Shown here: positions 49,167 through 57,669 of the stretch, piece by piece | How positions within the stretch are numbered: position 1 is the first letter of the stretch | How the letters are laid out: every line of letters starts with the position of its first letter | The notes under the pieces: model-generated | Told to the model about the DNA's origin: nothing | The model's database searches: none | Seen by the model: only the letters and a program-made list of their open reading frames with translations | From: Trinickia terrae | Lineage (GTDB): Bacteria > Pseudomonadota > Gammaproteobacteria > Burkholderiales > Burkholderiaceae | Reading direction: 5' to 3' | Assembly (NCBI RefSeq): GCF_005144415.1 | Contig: NZ_SWJE01000005.1 | Coordinates: 534,134-598,133 of the forward strand | Length of the DNA stretch: 64,000 nt | Made by a program: the position numbers and the translations under genes

Positions 49167-49919
49167 ATGTCGAATCTAAGAAGACGGCTGTTGGCCGAAG
49201 CCGCGGGGTCGGCGTGGGTGGTGTTGATCGGCTGCGGCAGCATGGTGCTTTCCGCCAATTTCGGCGCCCAAGGGTTGGGGCTCCTGGGCGTTTCGCTTGC
49301 CTTCGGTCTCGGTTTCACATCAATGGCCTATGCCATCTGGCCCATTTCGGGCGCGCACATGAACCCCGCGGTGACAGTCGGGTTTGCGGTCGCGCAGCGG
49401 TTTTCGATTCGCGAGCTGGTGCCATATCTTGCCGCGCAAGTCGTCGGAGCGGCGCTGGGCGCGTGGCTCCTTGCCTATATCGCGGGTGGGCGGCCGGGCT
49501 TCGAGCTCGCTGCCGCCGAGTTCGGCGCGAACGGGTACGGCGACCATTCCCCTTTCGACTACCGCCTCCACGCGGCTGCGGCGCTCGAGTTCGCGATGTC
49601 GTTCGCACTCGTCATGGTCCATCTGCTCGTGTCGGGCTTGCGGGTATCGCGCGTCATCGCACCGCCGGCGGTCGGTGCCTGCATTACGTTGATCTATCTG
49701 GTTTCGCTGCCGGTCACCAACGGTTCGGCCAATCCCGCCCGTTCGACGGGCCCGGCGCTGCTGGTCGGCGGCTGGGCGCTCGATCAGCTGTGGATGTTCT
49801 GGGCGGCGCCGATGGCCGCGGCCATTCTCGCCGGCCTGCTGTATCCGCTCTTTCAAGGCAACCCGCGCGAGCGCGAGACCGGCGCGCTGGACCAGCGGCA
49901 GCGCCCGGCGGTCCAGTAA
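49167..49919 (+). CDS. Aquaporin Z-like channel with altered filter residues
   Basis: 250-residue MIP-family channel from the ATG at 49167 (GGAGGTGAG ahead). Six helices; both NPA boxes are present (SGAHMNPAVTVG and GSANPARSTG). Compared with my recollection of E. coli AqpZ, the four filter positions read Phe, Tyr, Gly, Arg instead of Phe, His, Thr, Arg; the Tyr lies in LIYLVSLPVTN. The C-terminus is extended and charged. It lies between the regulator trio and the kinase. Water transport is the default call; the substrate may differ. Confidence 0.9.
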   Translation: MSNLRRRLLAEAAGSAWVVLIGCGSMVLSANFGAQGLGLLGVSLAFGLGFTSMAYAIWPISGAHMNPAVTVGFAVAQRFSIRELVPYLAAQVVGAALGAWLLAYIAGGRPGFELAAAEFGANGYGDHSPFDYRLHAAAALEFAMSFALVMVHLLVSGLRVSRVIAPPAVGACITLIYLVSLPVTNGSANPARSTGPALLVGGWALDQLWMFWAAPMAAAILAGLLYPLFQGNPRERETGALDQRQRPAVQ

Positions 49920-49938
49920 GCATGGCCGGATCAATACT

Positions 49939-52900
49939 GTGACGTTCTTCATCGATCGACTCATCGCGGGCCGGCGACTCTACCTTCTTTGTACGTTCGC
50001 TCTTGCGCCTTGGCTTTCGGGACTCGGTGGATCCGACGCCATGGCGGCCGACCGGCCAGTGTCACCCGCGCCGGTCAGCGCAGCCGTTGCACAGCATCCG
50101 GTCACCGAAAAGCTGACGCTCGGCATGCTCGCCGGCGGATGGGCGCCATTCGACCAGTTGGTGAACGGCAAGCCCGCAGGACTGAGCATCGACTATCTTC
50201 GCCTGACACTGTCGGGCCAAGTCTCGCTGGAAGTGAAGACTTTCCCAGACATGCCGGCGGTGCTGAAGGCGGCGTGCGACGGCACGGTCGACATCGTGCC
50301 GAGCGTGGCGCGCACGCCGGAGCGTGAGCAGTGCCTTACCTTCACCGCGCCGTATTTCCACGGCGCGACGGCTGTCGTGACGCGCGCAAGCGAGAGCGCG
50401 GTATTTGATGCGACGCGCTTGCGCTCGGCGCGAATCGCGGTGGAACAGGGGTTTTCGCTCGAACGGCAACTGAGCGAGCGCTATCCGCGCGCGCAGCGGG
50501 TGGTGCGGCAGGACACCTTTGCCGCGCTGCAAGCAGTCGCGGATGGCGACGCCGACGCCTACTTCGGCTTTGCGCCGGCGATTCGGCAGCAGCTTGCCGC
50601 CGGCCGCTTCAACACGCTGCACGTCGCCTTCGAAGAAACGAGCCGGATGGACGACCTGCGCTTTGCGATGTCGCGCGACAACAAGGCGTTGCGCAACCGG
50701 ATCGATGCCGCGCTTGCCCGTCTGCGCCCGGTCGACGAGGGCGCGATCCGCGCACGCTGGATCGGCGCGACGATCGACGCTCGCGACGGCGACCCCGGAG
50801 AGGGCCTGGAGCTCAGCGAGCGCGAGCGAGCCTATTTGCGAGCGCTGCCCGTGATCACGATCGGTTTCGACGCGTCCTGGGCGCCGTTCAGCTACGTCGA
50901 CCAGGCCGGGCGCCCGAGCGGCATCGCTTCCGACTATCTCGACTATCTGAGCCGTACGCTCGGCGTGTCGTTTCGGCGCTCGCCGGATGCCGGCTGGGCT
51001 GCCGCGCTCGAGTCGTTCCAGCGTGGCAGCGTCGCGCTGCTCGCGACCGCGACCGCCGGCGATCCACGCCTGCCCGGCGCGCAAATCACCGATGCGTACG
51101 AAAGCTACCCGATCGTGATCGCCGCACGCCGTGATGAACCTCCGGCCCAGAGCCTTGCCGATTTCGCGCATCGCCGCATCGTCGTGACCGGGCATCTGGC
51201 CGATCCGGCGCGGTTCTCGCGCGCCGTGCCGCAAGCGGCCGTGATCGTGGCGCCCACCGTCGAAGCCGCGCTGCGCAAGGTCGCCGAAGGCGAGGCCGAT
51301 GCGTTCGTCGACAACGTCGCCACCATCGACGCCGCGATCCAGGACCAGTACGCGGGTGTCCTGAAGATCGTCGGCGCGGTCGGCGAGACCGACCCGATCG
51401 CTTTTGCGCTCGGCCCGGACCTCAAGCCGCTGGCGGGGCTGATCGGCCGCGCGCTGCGCGCCATGCCCCAGGCCGAGAAGCTGCGCATCCGCCAGAAGTG
51501 GCAGGGCGGCGCCGCGCAGGAGCACGCTGCCAGGATCACATCGCTGCGGCTGTTGCCGCTTTTGATCGGCGTCGCCGTCGCGCTGTTCGTGACGCTGCGC
51601 GCGTATGTGCTGCTGCAACGCGAGGTGCGCCGGCGCGAGGACACCGAACGGCAGCTCGAATCGCAATTGAATTTCCAGCAGACGATGATGGAGATGGTGC
51701 CGTATCCGCTCGTCGCGAAGGATCACGAGAACCGCTATATCGCCGTCAACCGCGCGTTCGAGCTGACGCTCGGCGTACGGCGCGAAGACGTGCTCGGCCG
51801 CACCGGCGCCGAAGCGCGTGCCTGGGGGCGTCAGCATAGCGAAACGCTCGATCGCCTCACGGCCGAGACTTTGCGCATGGGCGCGCTGCGCAGCATCGAG
51901 CTCGATTTCACGAATCGTGCAGGCGATTTGCGGCACGGCCTGTTCTGGGTCGGCGCGTGCGCCGGCATCGACGGCGGCGGGCCCGGCGTCATCTGCACGA
52001 TGGTCGACATCACTGAGATACGCCGCGCGGAGCGCCGTGCGCGCGAAACCGAGCGGCGCCTGTTCGACGTCACCCGCTCGCTGCCCGCCGTCGTGTTTCA
52101 GTTGCGGCGCGACCCAAACGGCGTGTACTCGCTGCCCTACGTCGGCGGCGACACGCTGCACCTGCTGGGTAACGACGACACCGCGCTGTTCGAGGACGGC
52201 GCGTTCACGCTCATTTCCGAGGAAGACCGCGCGCAGGTGCGGGATGAGCTCGAGCGCTCCGCGGTGACGGGCGAGCCGATTCTCGTCGAATTCCGCCGCC
52301 GCGGCGAGGGGGCGGCGCGCTGGGTGCGAGCCGAGCTCGTGCCGCGCCGAGAGGCGAACGGCAGCGTCGTGTGGAGCGGCTATTGGGCCGATGCGAGCGT
52401 CGAGCGCGCCCGCACGGACGAGCTGGCGCACGCGCGCGACCTTGCCCAGGCCGCGTCGAAGGCGAAGGACGACTTCCTCGCGATGATGAGCCATGAGATC
52501 CGCACGCCGATGAACGGCGTGCTGGGGCTCGTCGAAGTGCTCGAAACGACGCAGCTCGATGTCGACCAGCAGCAGATGCTCGGCATGATCCACGACTCGG
52601 CGGGCGCGCTGCTGCAGATTCTCGACGACCTGCTCGACTATTCGAAGATCGAGGCCGGCGCGCTCACGATCGCGGCCGAGCCGATCGACATGCGCGAGCT
52701 CGTCGACGGCGCCGTCGGCCTGCTCGCCGGGCGCGCGCACGAGAAGGGCCTGCGCATGCGCGTCGACGTCGAGCCGGAAGTCGCGGCGACGCTGCGCGGC
52801 GACAGCGTGCGGCTGCGACAGATCCTCTTCAACCTGCTCAGCAACGCGATCAAGTTCACGCTGACGGGCGAGGTGTCGGTGCACGTGGCCGTCGTCACGC

Positions 52901-54381
52901 AGACGGAGGAGGGGCAGAGCATCGACATGTCGGTGGAGGACACCGGCATCGGCATCGCCCCGGAAGTGCAGGCGCGCCTGTTCGCCCCCTTCGTGCAGGC
53001 GGAGTCGTCGACGACCCGGCGCTTCGGCGGCACCGGTCTCGGCCTCGCGATCTGCCGCCGGCTCATCGACTTGATGGGCGGCACGCTCTCGCTGAACAGC
53101 ACGCCCGGCGCCGGGACCAAGATGAGGATGCGCCTCGTGATGCCGGTCGAGCAGCAAAACTATGCGGCGGGGCGTCTGCGCGGCAAGCGGGGGATCGTCG
53201 CCATCGACGATTTCCGCGTGGCGCGCGCGCTCGTGCACTTCGGGCAGGCGCTCGGCATGGACTTGCGCCGCATCTCGCCGGGCAGCGCGGATCTCGACGA
53301 CCCGGCCAAGACGGCCGACGTCGACCTGATCTTCGTGCGCGACGACTTCGATGTGCAAAGGCTCGGACGCAGCAAGCCGCGCATCATCCACGTGACGGAG
53401 AAGAAAAAGCCGACGGGCTACCGCGTGCTCGAGAACGACATCCGCGTGAGCGTCAACCCGATCTCGTGGCACGGGTTGAGCGCCGCTTGCGTGGCTGCGC
53501 TCTCCGACACCGCGCAGCCGGCGGCGAAGGGGAGTCCTCTCGACGATCGCAACGCGCCGCCCGATCGCGACAGCGCCATCGCGAACGGCCGTCTCGTGCT
53601 GGTGGCCGAGGACCATCCCGTGAACCAGGAGCTGATCCGGCATCAGCTCGAGCTGCTCGGTTTTGCCTGCGACGTGGTGGAAGATGGAGCCGAGGCGCTG
53701 TCGGCGCTCGAGCACCGCCATTACGGCTTCCTGATCACCGATTGCCATATGCCGAACGTCTCGGGCTACGAACTGGCCAAGCAGGTGCGTGCACGGGAGA
53801 GCCGGCTCTGCGACGGCATCCGCTTGCCGATCCTGGGCGTCACGGCGAGCACGGCTCCGGAGGAGCTGCGCCTGTGCCGCGAAGCCGGCATGGACGACTG
53901 CCTCGTCAAGCCGACGCGCCTCGCCACGCTGCGCGATCACCTGGACCGCTGGTTCGGCCCGGATGCCGATCGCCACGGCGGCGCGGCGGAAGCCCAGGCG
54001 TCCTTGGTACCGCAAACACCCGCGGACGGCGCCGGCGCGTTCGGCCCGGACGACCTCGCCTACATGCGGCAGTTGTGGGGCAACGAATCGACGGTCAAGG
54101 CGCTGCTGGACTCCTTCGTCGCATCGTTGCGCGATGACTTGCGCAAGCTGCCGGCGCTGTTCGAAAGCGGCGATCTGGCGAAGCTGCGGCATTGGCACCA
54201 TCGTGTGGCGGGCGCCACGAGCGTGCTGCGCTACCAGCCGCTGCTCGACGTGCTCGATGTGTATCGCCGCGACATGGCGGCGCAATCGCGCGACGAGCTT
54301 TGCGCGGCAGGCTACCGTCTCATCGAGACCTGCTCGGTGATCCTGGATCGCATCGAGGAGCAGGCGTCGCGTCTTGCCTAA
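49939..54381 (+). CDS. BvgS/EvgS-like hybrid histidine kinase (phosphorelay)
   Basis: 1480 residues from a GTG 19 bp after the aquaporin. Order: signal/transmembrane segment (about 10-37); two periplasmic SBP-type (Venus-flytrap) domains (about 58-275, 295-520); transmembrane helix (537-557); PAS-like domain (577-695); second PAS-like domain (707-825). The kinase core has His852 in AMMSHEIRTPMNG, an N-box with Asn969 and DTGIGIAPE with Asp1001. A degenerate receiver follows (about 1080-1185), then a true receiver (VAEDHPVNQ, Asp1268 in ITDCHMP) and an Hpt with probable His1421 (HHRVAGATS). The His-Asp-His chain would pass phosphate to a separate regulator; the three upstream regulators are the obvious partners. 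Ligand unknown. Confidence 0.93.
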   Translation: MTFFIDRLIAGRRLYLLCTFALAPWLSGLGGSDAMAADRPVSPAPVSAAVAQHPVTEKLTLGMLAGGWAPFDQLVNGKPAGLSIDYLRLTLSGQVSLEVKTFPDMPAVLKAACDGTVDIVPSVARTPEREQCLTFTAPYFHGATAVVTRASESAVFDATRLRSARIAVEQGFSLERQLSERYPRAQRVVRQDTFAALQAVADGDADAYFGFAPAIRQQLAAGRFNTLHVAFEETSRMDDLRFAMSRDNKALRNRIDAALARLRPVDEGAIRARWIGATIDARDGDPGEGLELSERERAYLRALPVITIGFDASWAPFSYVDQAGRPSGIASDYLDYLSRTLGVSFRRSPDAGWAAALESFQRGSVALLATATAGDPRLPGAQITDAYESYPIVIAARRDEPPAQSLADFAHRRIVVTGHLADPARFSRAVPQAAVIVAPTVEAALRKVAEGEADAFVDNVATIDAAIQDQYAGVLKIVGAVGETDPIAFALGPDLKPLAGLIGRALRAMPQAEKLRIRQKWQGGAAQEHAARITSLRLLPLLIGVAVALFVTLRAYVLLQREVRRREDTERQLESQLNFQQTMMEMVPYPLVAKDHENRYIAVNRAFELTLGVRREDVLGRTGAEARAWGRQHSETLDRLTAETLRMGALRSIELDFTNRAGDLRHGLFWVGACAGIDGGGPGVICTMVDITEIRRAERRARETERRLFDVTRSLPAVVFQLRRDPNGVYSLPYVGGDTLHLLGNDDTALFEDGAFTLISEEDRAQVRDELERSAVTGEPILVEFRRRGEGAARWVRAELVPRREANGSVVWSGYWADASVERARTDELAHARDLAQAASKAKDDFLAMMSHEIRTPMNGVLGLVEVLETTQLDVDQQQMLGMIHDSAGALLQILDDLLDYSKIEAGALTIAAEPIDMRELVDGAVGLLAGRAHEKGLRMRVDVEPEVAATLRGDSVRLRQILFNLLSNAIKFTLTGEVSVHVAVVTQTEEGQSIDMSVEDTGIGIAPEVQARLFAPFVQAESSTTRRFGGTGLGLAICRRLIDLMGGTLSLNSTPGAGTKMRMRLVMPVEQQNYAAGRLRGKRGIVAIDDFRVARALVHFGQALGMDLRRISPGSADLDDPAKTADVDLIFVRDDFDVQRLGRSKPRIIHVTEKKKPTGYRVLENDIRVSVNPISWHGLSAACVAALSDTAQPAAKGSPLDDRNAPPDRDSAIANGRLVLVAEDHPVNQELIRHQLELLGFACDVVEDGAEALSALEHRHYGFLITDCHMPNVSGYELAKQVRARESRLCDGIRLPILGVTASTAPEELRLCREAGMDDCLVKPTRLATLRDHLDRWFGPDADRHGGAAEAQASLVPQTPADGAGAFGPDDLAYMRQLWGNESTVKALLDSFVASLRDDLRKLPALFESGDLAKLRHWHHRVAGATSVLRYQPLLDVLDVYRRDMAAQSRDELCAAGYRLIETCSVILDRIEEQASRLA

Positions 54382-54514
54382 TTAGCGGCGGGGCCGCAGC
54401 GCACGCTTGTAGCCGCGGAATCTCACGCGGACGGCCTCTGCTACACTCGGATGCATAAGGCATAAAAAAGAACACATCGACTTGGCTGGGCGTTTTCGAC
54501 TACAGGAACTAGAA

Positions 54515-54907
54515 ATGAAATTGCTCCGTCGATTGTTGATGGTTTTGCCGGCGCTCGCGGCGATAGGCTATGCGCAGGCCACCAAATGGACCAACCTGTC
54601 GAGCGCGAGCGATCTTGTCTACGCGATCGATACCGACAGCATCGCGAAAAATCCTCAGGGCTACATCGAATATCTGGCGAAAACGGTCTGGACGACGCCG
54701 TCGCCGCTGCCCGGCTCGACAGCGCCGGTGGCGGTGTCGGTCACGCGCTATCAGATCGATTGCGGCAACAAGCAGTGGCGCGCGCTCGATACGCACTATC
54801 AGGCGGCGGACGGCTCGTCCGCGGGCATATATTCTCCAGCGCCTGCCGATTGGGCGGCGATCTCGCCCGGAACCGTCGTCGATTCGATGTTTCAGAAAGT
54901 CTGCTGA
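54515..54907 (+). CDS. Secreted surface-adhesin-E-like protein
   Basis: 130 residues from the ATG at 54515 (AGGAAC upstream). Signal peptide LLRRLLMVLPALAAIGYAQA. The mature part has a short beta-rich pattern (YAIDTDSIAKNPQGYIEYLAKTVW; VTRYQIDCGNKQWRALDTHY) and a C-terminal FQKVC. This resembles the surface-adhesin E-like family; two cysteines (DCGN and KVC) could form a disulfide. Function uncertain. It lies 133 bp after the kinase gene. Confidence 0.7.
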   Translation: MKLLRRLLMVLPALAAIGYAQATKWTNLSSASDLVYAIDTDSIAKNPQGYIEYLAKTVWTTPSPLPGSTAPVAVSVTRYQIDCGNKQWRALDTHYQAADGSSAGIYSPAPADWAAISPGTVVDSMFQKVC

Positions 54908-55062
54908 CGCAGCCGCGTCAAACATTGGAGACTGCCTTCCATGAAGGAGTCGTTTCTCGCACGAACAAGTGTAGTCAAACGGAGTGAACGGATTGAGCCC
55001 GAAATGGGCAATTGTCCGTTCGACGAGGTGAGTCAATTCCGCCATTTGCACTAGGATGGAGT

Positions 55063-55104
55063 TTCGCCGGGCGACGTTCGCCGGGCGACGTTCGCCGGGC
55101 GACG
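55063..55104. repeat. Three tandem 14-bp repeats upstream of the CHRD gene
   Basis: The unit TTCGCCGGGCGACG occurs three times without spacers (55063-55076, 55077-55090, 55091-55104), followed by a fourth partial. It lies 65 bp before the CHRD gene start in a 261-bp gene-free spacer. Each unit contains CGCC-GGGCG complementarity. Confidence 0.85.
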
Positions 55105-55168
55105 CTCGCCGCTCCCCGCGCGATGCTTTCCTGGGTTGCACCGGCAGCTTCTACGTTCTGGAGAGAAC

Positions 55169-55603
55169 ATGATTTCAATTCGTAAGCTGAATGTGGCCGT
55201 GCTGTTGTGGGCAGTCGCGATCGGCGCGGCCTATGCCGATACGGTCGCGCTCAAGGCGGATCTCGAGCCGTCGAGCGAAGTGCCGCCGAAGACGAGCCAC
55301 GGCCATGGCGCGCTCAATGCGACGTTCGATACGTCGACCAAGACGCTGAAGTGGAACATCACGTACGAAGGGCTTTCGGGGCCGGCTGCCGCTGCGCATT
55401 TCCACGGGCCGGCGCCGGTCGGCCAGAACGCGGGCATCCAGGTGCCGATCGCGAAGGATGCGCTGTCGAGCCCTATCGGCGGCTCCGCGACGCTCACCGA
55501 CTCGCAGGTCAACGACCTGATGAGCGGGAAGTGGTACTTCAACATCCATACCGCGCAGAATCCGAGCGGCGAGATTCGCGGGCAGGTCCTGCCGGCGAAC
55601 TGA
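55169..55603 (+). CDS. Secreted CHRD-domain protein
   Basis: 144 residues from the ATG at 55169 (GGAGAG upstream). Signal peptide LNVAVLLWAVAIGAAYA, then a single CHRD domain: KADLEPSSEVPPKTSHGHGA, AAAAHFHGPAPVGQNAGI, and the ending HTAQNPSGEIRGQVLP. CHRD domains occur in secreted proteins of unclear function; the conserved HxHGPA is present. No membrane anchor is seen. Confidence 0.92.
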   Translation: MISIRKLNVAVLLWAVAIGAAYADTVALKADLEPSSEVPPKTSHGHGALNATFDTSTKTLKWNITYEGLSGPAAAAHFHGPAPVGQNAGIQVPIAKDALSSPIGGSATLTDSQVNDLMSGKWYFNIHTAQNPSGEIRGQVLPAN

Positions 55604-55759
55604 GCGGAATCGAGCCGAGCGTGGCGTGCCTTCGCGGCAGTGCGGAGACAAGCGGCGCTTGCAGCCGACGCCTGAAGCCGATTTGGGTGCGCGCGCCCAT
55701 AGCCGCGCTGGCAATTGCCCTTACCATGAAGCATCAAACGAATAAGAGAGGGCGTCGTA

Positions 55760-56722
55760 ATGAGTTGGCAGAGCGCATTGGCATGCTGGTTTTTGCGCCG
55801 TCAGTTCCGGCCGCACACGCTGAATCCGGATATCAGCGTCAAAGAAGCCCGCGAGAACGCAGATAAACGGCTGTGGACGCCGAAGCCGCCGCGCGGCTGG
55901 CGGCTTGTCGAGCGCTACCGGGCGAGCGACGCGCCGTTGCGCGGCGAATGGCTCGAGCCGGCGGCCGGCGTCATGGGTTCGACGCCGATGCGCACCGTCT
56001 TCTACGTCCACGGCGGCGGCTATTACTTCTGCTCCCCGCAGACTCACCGTTCCCTGACGTTCGCGCTGGCCGCGCGCTGCGGGGCGTGCATGTTTTCGCT
56101 CGATTATCGTCTTGCGCCCGAAGATCCGTTTCCGGCCGCGCTCGATGACGCGCTGGCGGCGTACCGCCAGCTTCTCGCCAACGGCACGCCGCCCGATTCG
56201 ATCGTGATGGCCGGCGATTCCGCAGGTGGTGGCCTTGCGCTCGCCGCGCTGATCGCGCTGCGCGACGCGGGCGATCCCTTGCCGGCCGGCGCGCTGCTGT
56301 TCTCGCCGTGGACCGATCTCGCCGCGACAGGCGTCACGCTCGTCACCAACGACGGCCGCGACCCTATGTTCCACGGCGTGGCAATCGGCCGGGCGGCGAA
56401 GCTCTACCTCGCCGATACGCCGGCGACCCATCCGTACGCGTCGCCGCTCTACGCCGACTACTCGGGATTGCCGCCGCTGTTCATGCAGGCGGGCAGCACG
56501 GAGGTGCTGCTCGACGACACGCTGCGCGTGGCCGAAAAGGCGCGCGAGGCCGGCGTATCCGTCGAGCTCGAGGTCTGGCCGGACATGCCTCACGTCTGGC
56601 AGCTCTATGCGCCGTTCGTGCCGGAGGCGAGGAAGGCGCTCGACCGCGCGGCCGCTTTCGCGCGCCGCGTCGCGAGCGAGCGTGCCGCCGCTTACGCTTC
56701 GAGCGACACGTCGATGGTTTGA
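55760..56722 (+). CDS. Alpha/beta hydrolase, hormone-sensitive-lipase family
   Basis: 320 residues. Oxyanion-hole motif HGGGYYF, nucleophile Ser in GDSAGGG, acidic residue region (STEVLLDD), and catalytic His in PDMPHVWQLYAP. No signal peptide, so a cytoplasmic esterase. Its last 31 bp overlap the end of the converging EcsC-family gene. Confidence 0.93.
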   Translation: MSWQSALACWFLRRQFRPHTLNPDISVKEARENADKRLWTPKPPRGWRLVERYRASDAPLRGEWLEPAAGVMGSTPMRTVFYVHGGGYYFCSPQTHRSLTFALAARCGACMFSLDYRLAPEDPFPAALDDALAAYRQLLANGTPPDSIVMAGDSAGGGLALAALIALRDAGDPLPAGALLFSPWTDLAATGVTLVTNDGRDPMFHGVAIGRAAKLYLADTPATHPYASPLYADYSGLPPLFMQAGSTEVLLDDTLRVAEKAREAGVSVELEVWPDMPHVWQLYAPFVPEARKALDRAAAFARRVASERAAAYASSDTSMV

Positions 56723-57537
56723 TATGCGGCCTGCACGGCCTTCTGGCCGTAGCGGCGCTCGAGCCTGCGCACCGTGAAATGGCCGTGTGCCATCTGCTGG
56801 AAATGGTCGATGAAGACCGTGTTGACCAGCGCGCCGAGCACGGCCCCGATCGCTGGAATCGATTTTGCCGCGACCTGCTCGCTGACCTGCACCGAGAAAC
56901 GCGCGGCGATCGCGTTCACTAGCCGCACGAGCGCCGTCGAGCCGTGCGACGCGAAGCCCTTGGACGCGATCTCCGAGCTCGCTTTCGACACCTGCTGCGC
57001 GAGCGCGCCGCGCACGATGAAGTAGCCGAACTCGGGGTCCTCTCCGGCGCTGCCCGGCAACGGCCGCCGGCCCATGCCGAGGACGGCGAGGCACTGCAGC
57101 TGGGCGTCGATCGCGGACAGGTCCTCGCCTTCGCTGCGAGCGATATCGCAGATCGAGCGGAACATCAGCGTCGTCGTGACCGGCAGCTCGACGGGCAGCG
57201 ACAGAAAGCCGAACGCGCCGCCCGCGGCGCCCGTGGTCGCAACCGCGAGCTTATGCAGCAGGTTGCTGGGTTTGTCGGGGGCGGCGCCGGCCGCATCGCC
57301 CTTGCCGAGCGTGCGCAGCGCGATCTGCAAGCATTTGCGCAGCGCGAGCTGGGTCGCATCGGCGATCTTCTCGTTGGCGACGGCGGGCAGCTTCGAAATG
57401 AGCTTTTCGACCGGCGAACCGACGACGCCGGCCAGCTTCATCGTCAGCGACGGGCTCTCCAGCCGTGTCTTGGCGTGGCGCAGTGCTTTCAGGTCGTCGG
57501 CGGACAGGGCGGTGGTGGCGAGCGGCATCGGCTCCAT
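56692..57537 (-). CDS. EcsC-family protein
   Basis: 281 residues from the ATG at 57537, with AAGGAAG upstream. EcsC signature: FGFLSLPVELPVTTTLMFRS and ICDIARSEGEDLSAIDAQLQ, followed by AIGAVLGALVNTVFIDHFQQ. Bacillus EcsC is linked to the EcsAB transporter, but here there is no transporter partner. The reading frame stays open far upstream (to 59256) only because it is antisense to the next gene. Its end overlaps the hydrolase stop region tail-to-tail by 31 bp. Confidence 0.9.
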   Translation of the reverse strand: MEPMPLATTALSADDLKALRHAKTRLESPSLTMKLAGVVGSPVEKLISKLPAVANEKIADATQLALRKCLQIALRTLGKGDAAGAAPDKPSNLLHKLAVATTGAAGGAFGFLSLPVELPVTTTLMFRSICDIARSEGEDLSAIDAQLQCLAVLGMGRRPLPGSAGEDPEFGYFIVRGALAQQVSKASSEIASKGFASHGSTALVRLVNAIAARFSVQVSEQVAAKSIPAIGAVLGALVNTVFIDHFQQMAHGHFTVRRLERRYGQKAVQAAYQTIDVSLEA

Positions 57538-57669
57538 GGGCTTCCTTTGATCTGACGTAACAACGAGGGGCGAAACGCAGCCTTGCGGCGCCTCTCCGTC
57601 GGACAAGGGATTATGCGCCGTGCTATGATTTTGCATCGTTTGACTCGTCAACTGTTGCGCTAGCAAAAA

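Noticed and set aside
50062-54285. 1407-codon minus-strand open frame
   Set aside because: Fully antisense to the hybrid kinase, with low-complexity Arg/Ala/His composition and no recognisable domain.
55063-55104. CRISPR array
   Set aside because: The three 14-bp units are directly adjacent with no spacers, and there are no cas genes.
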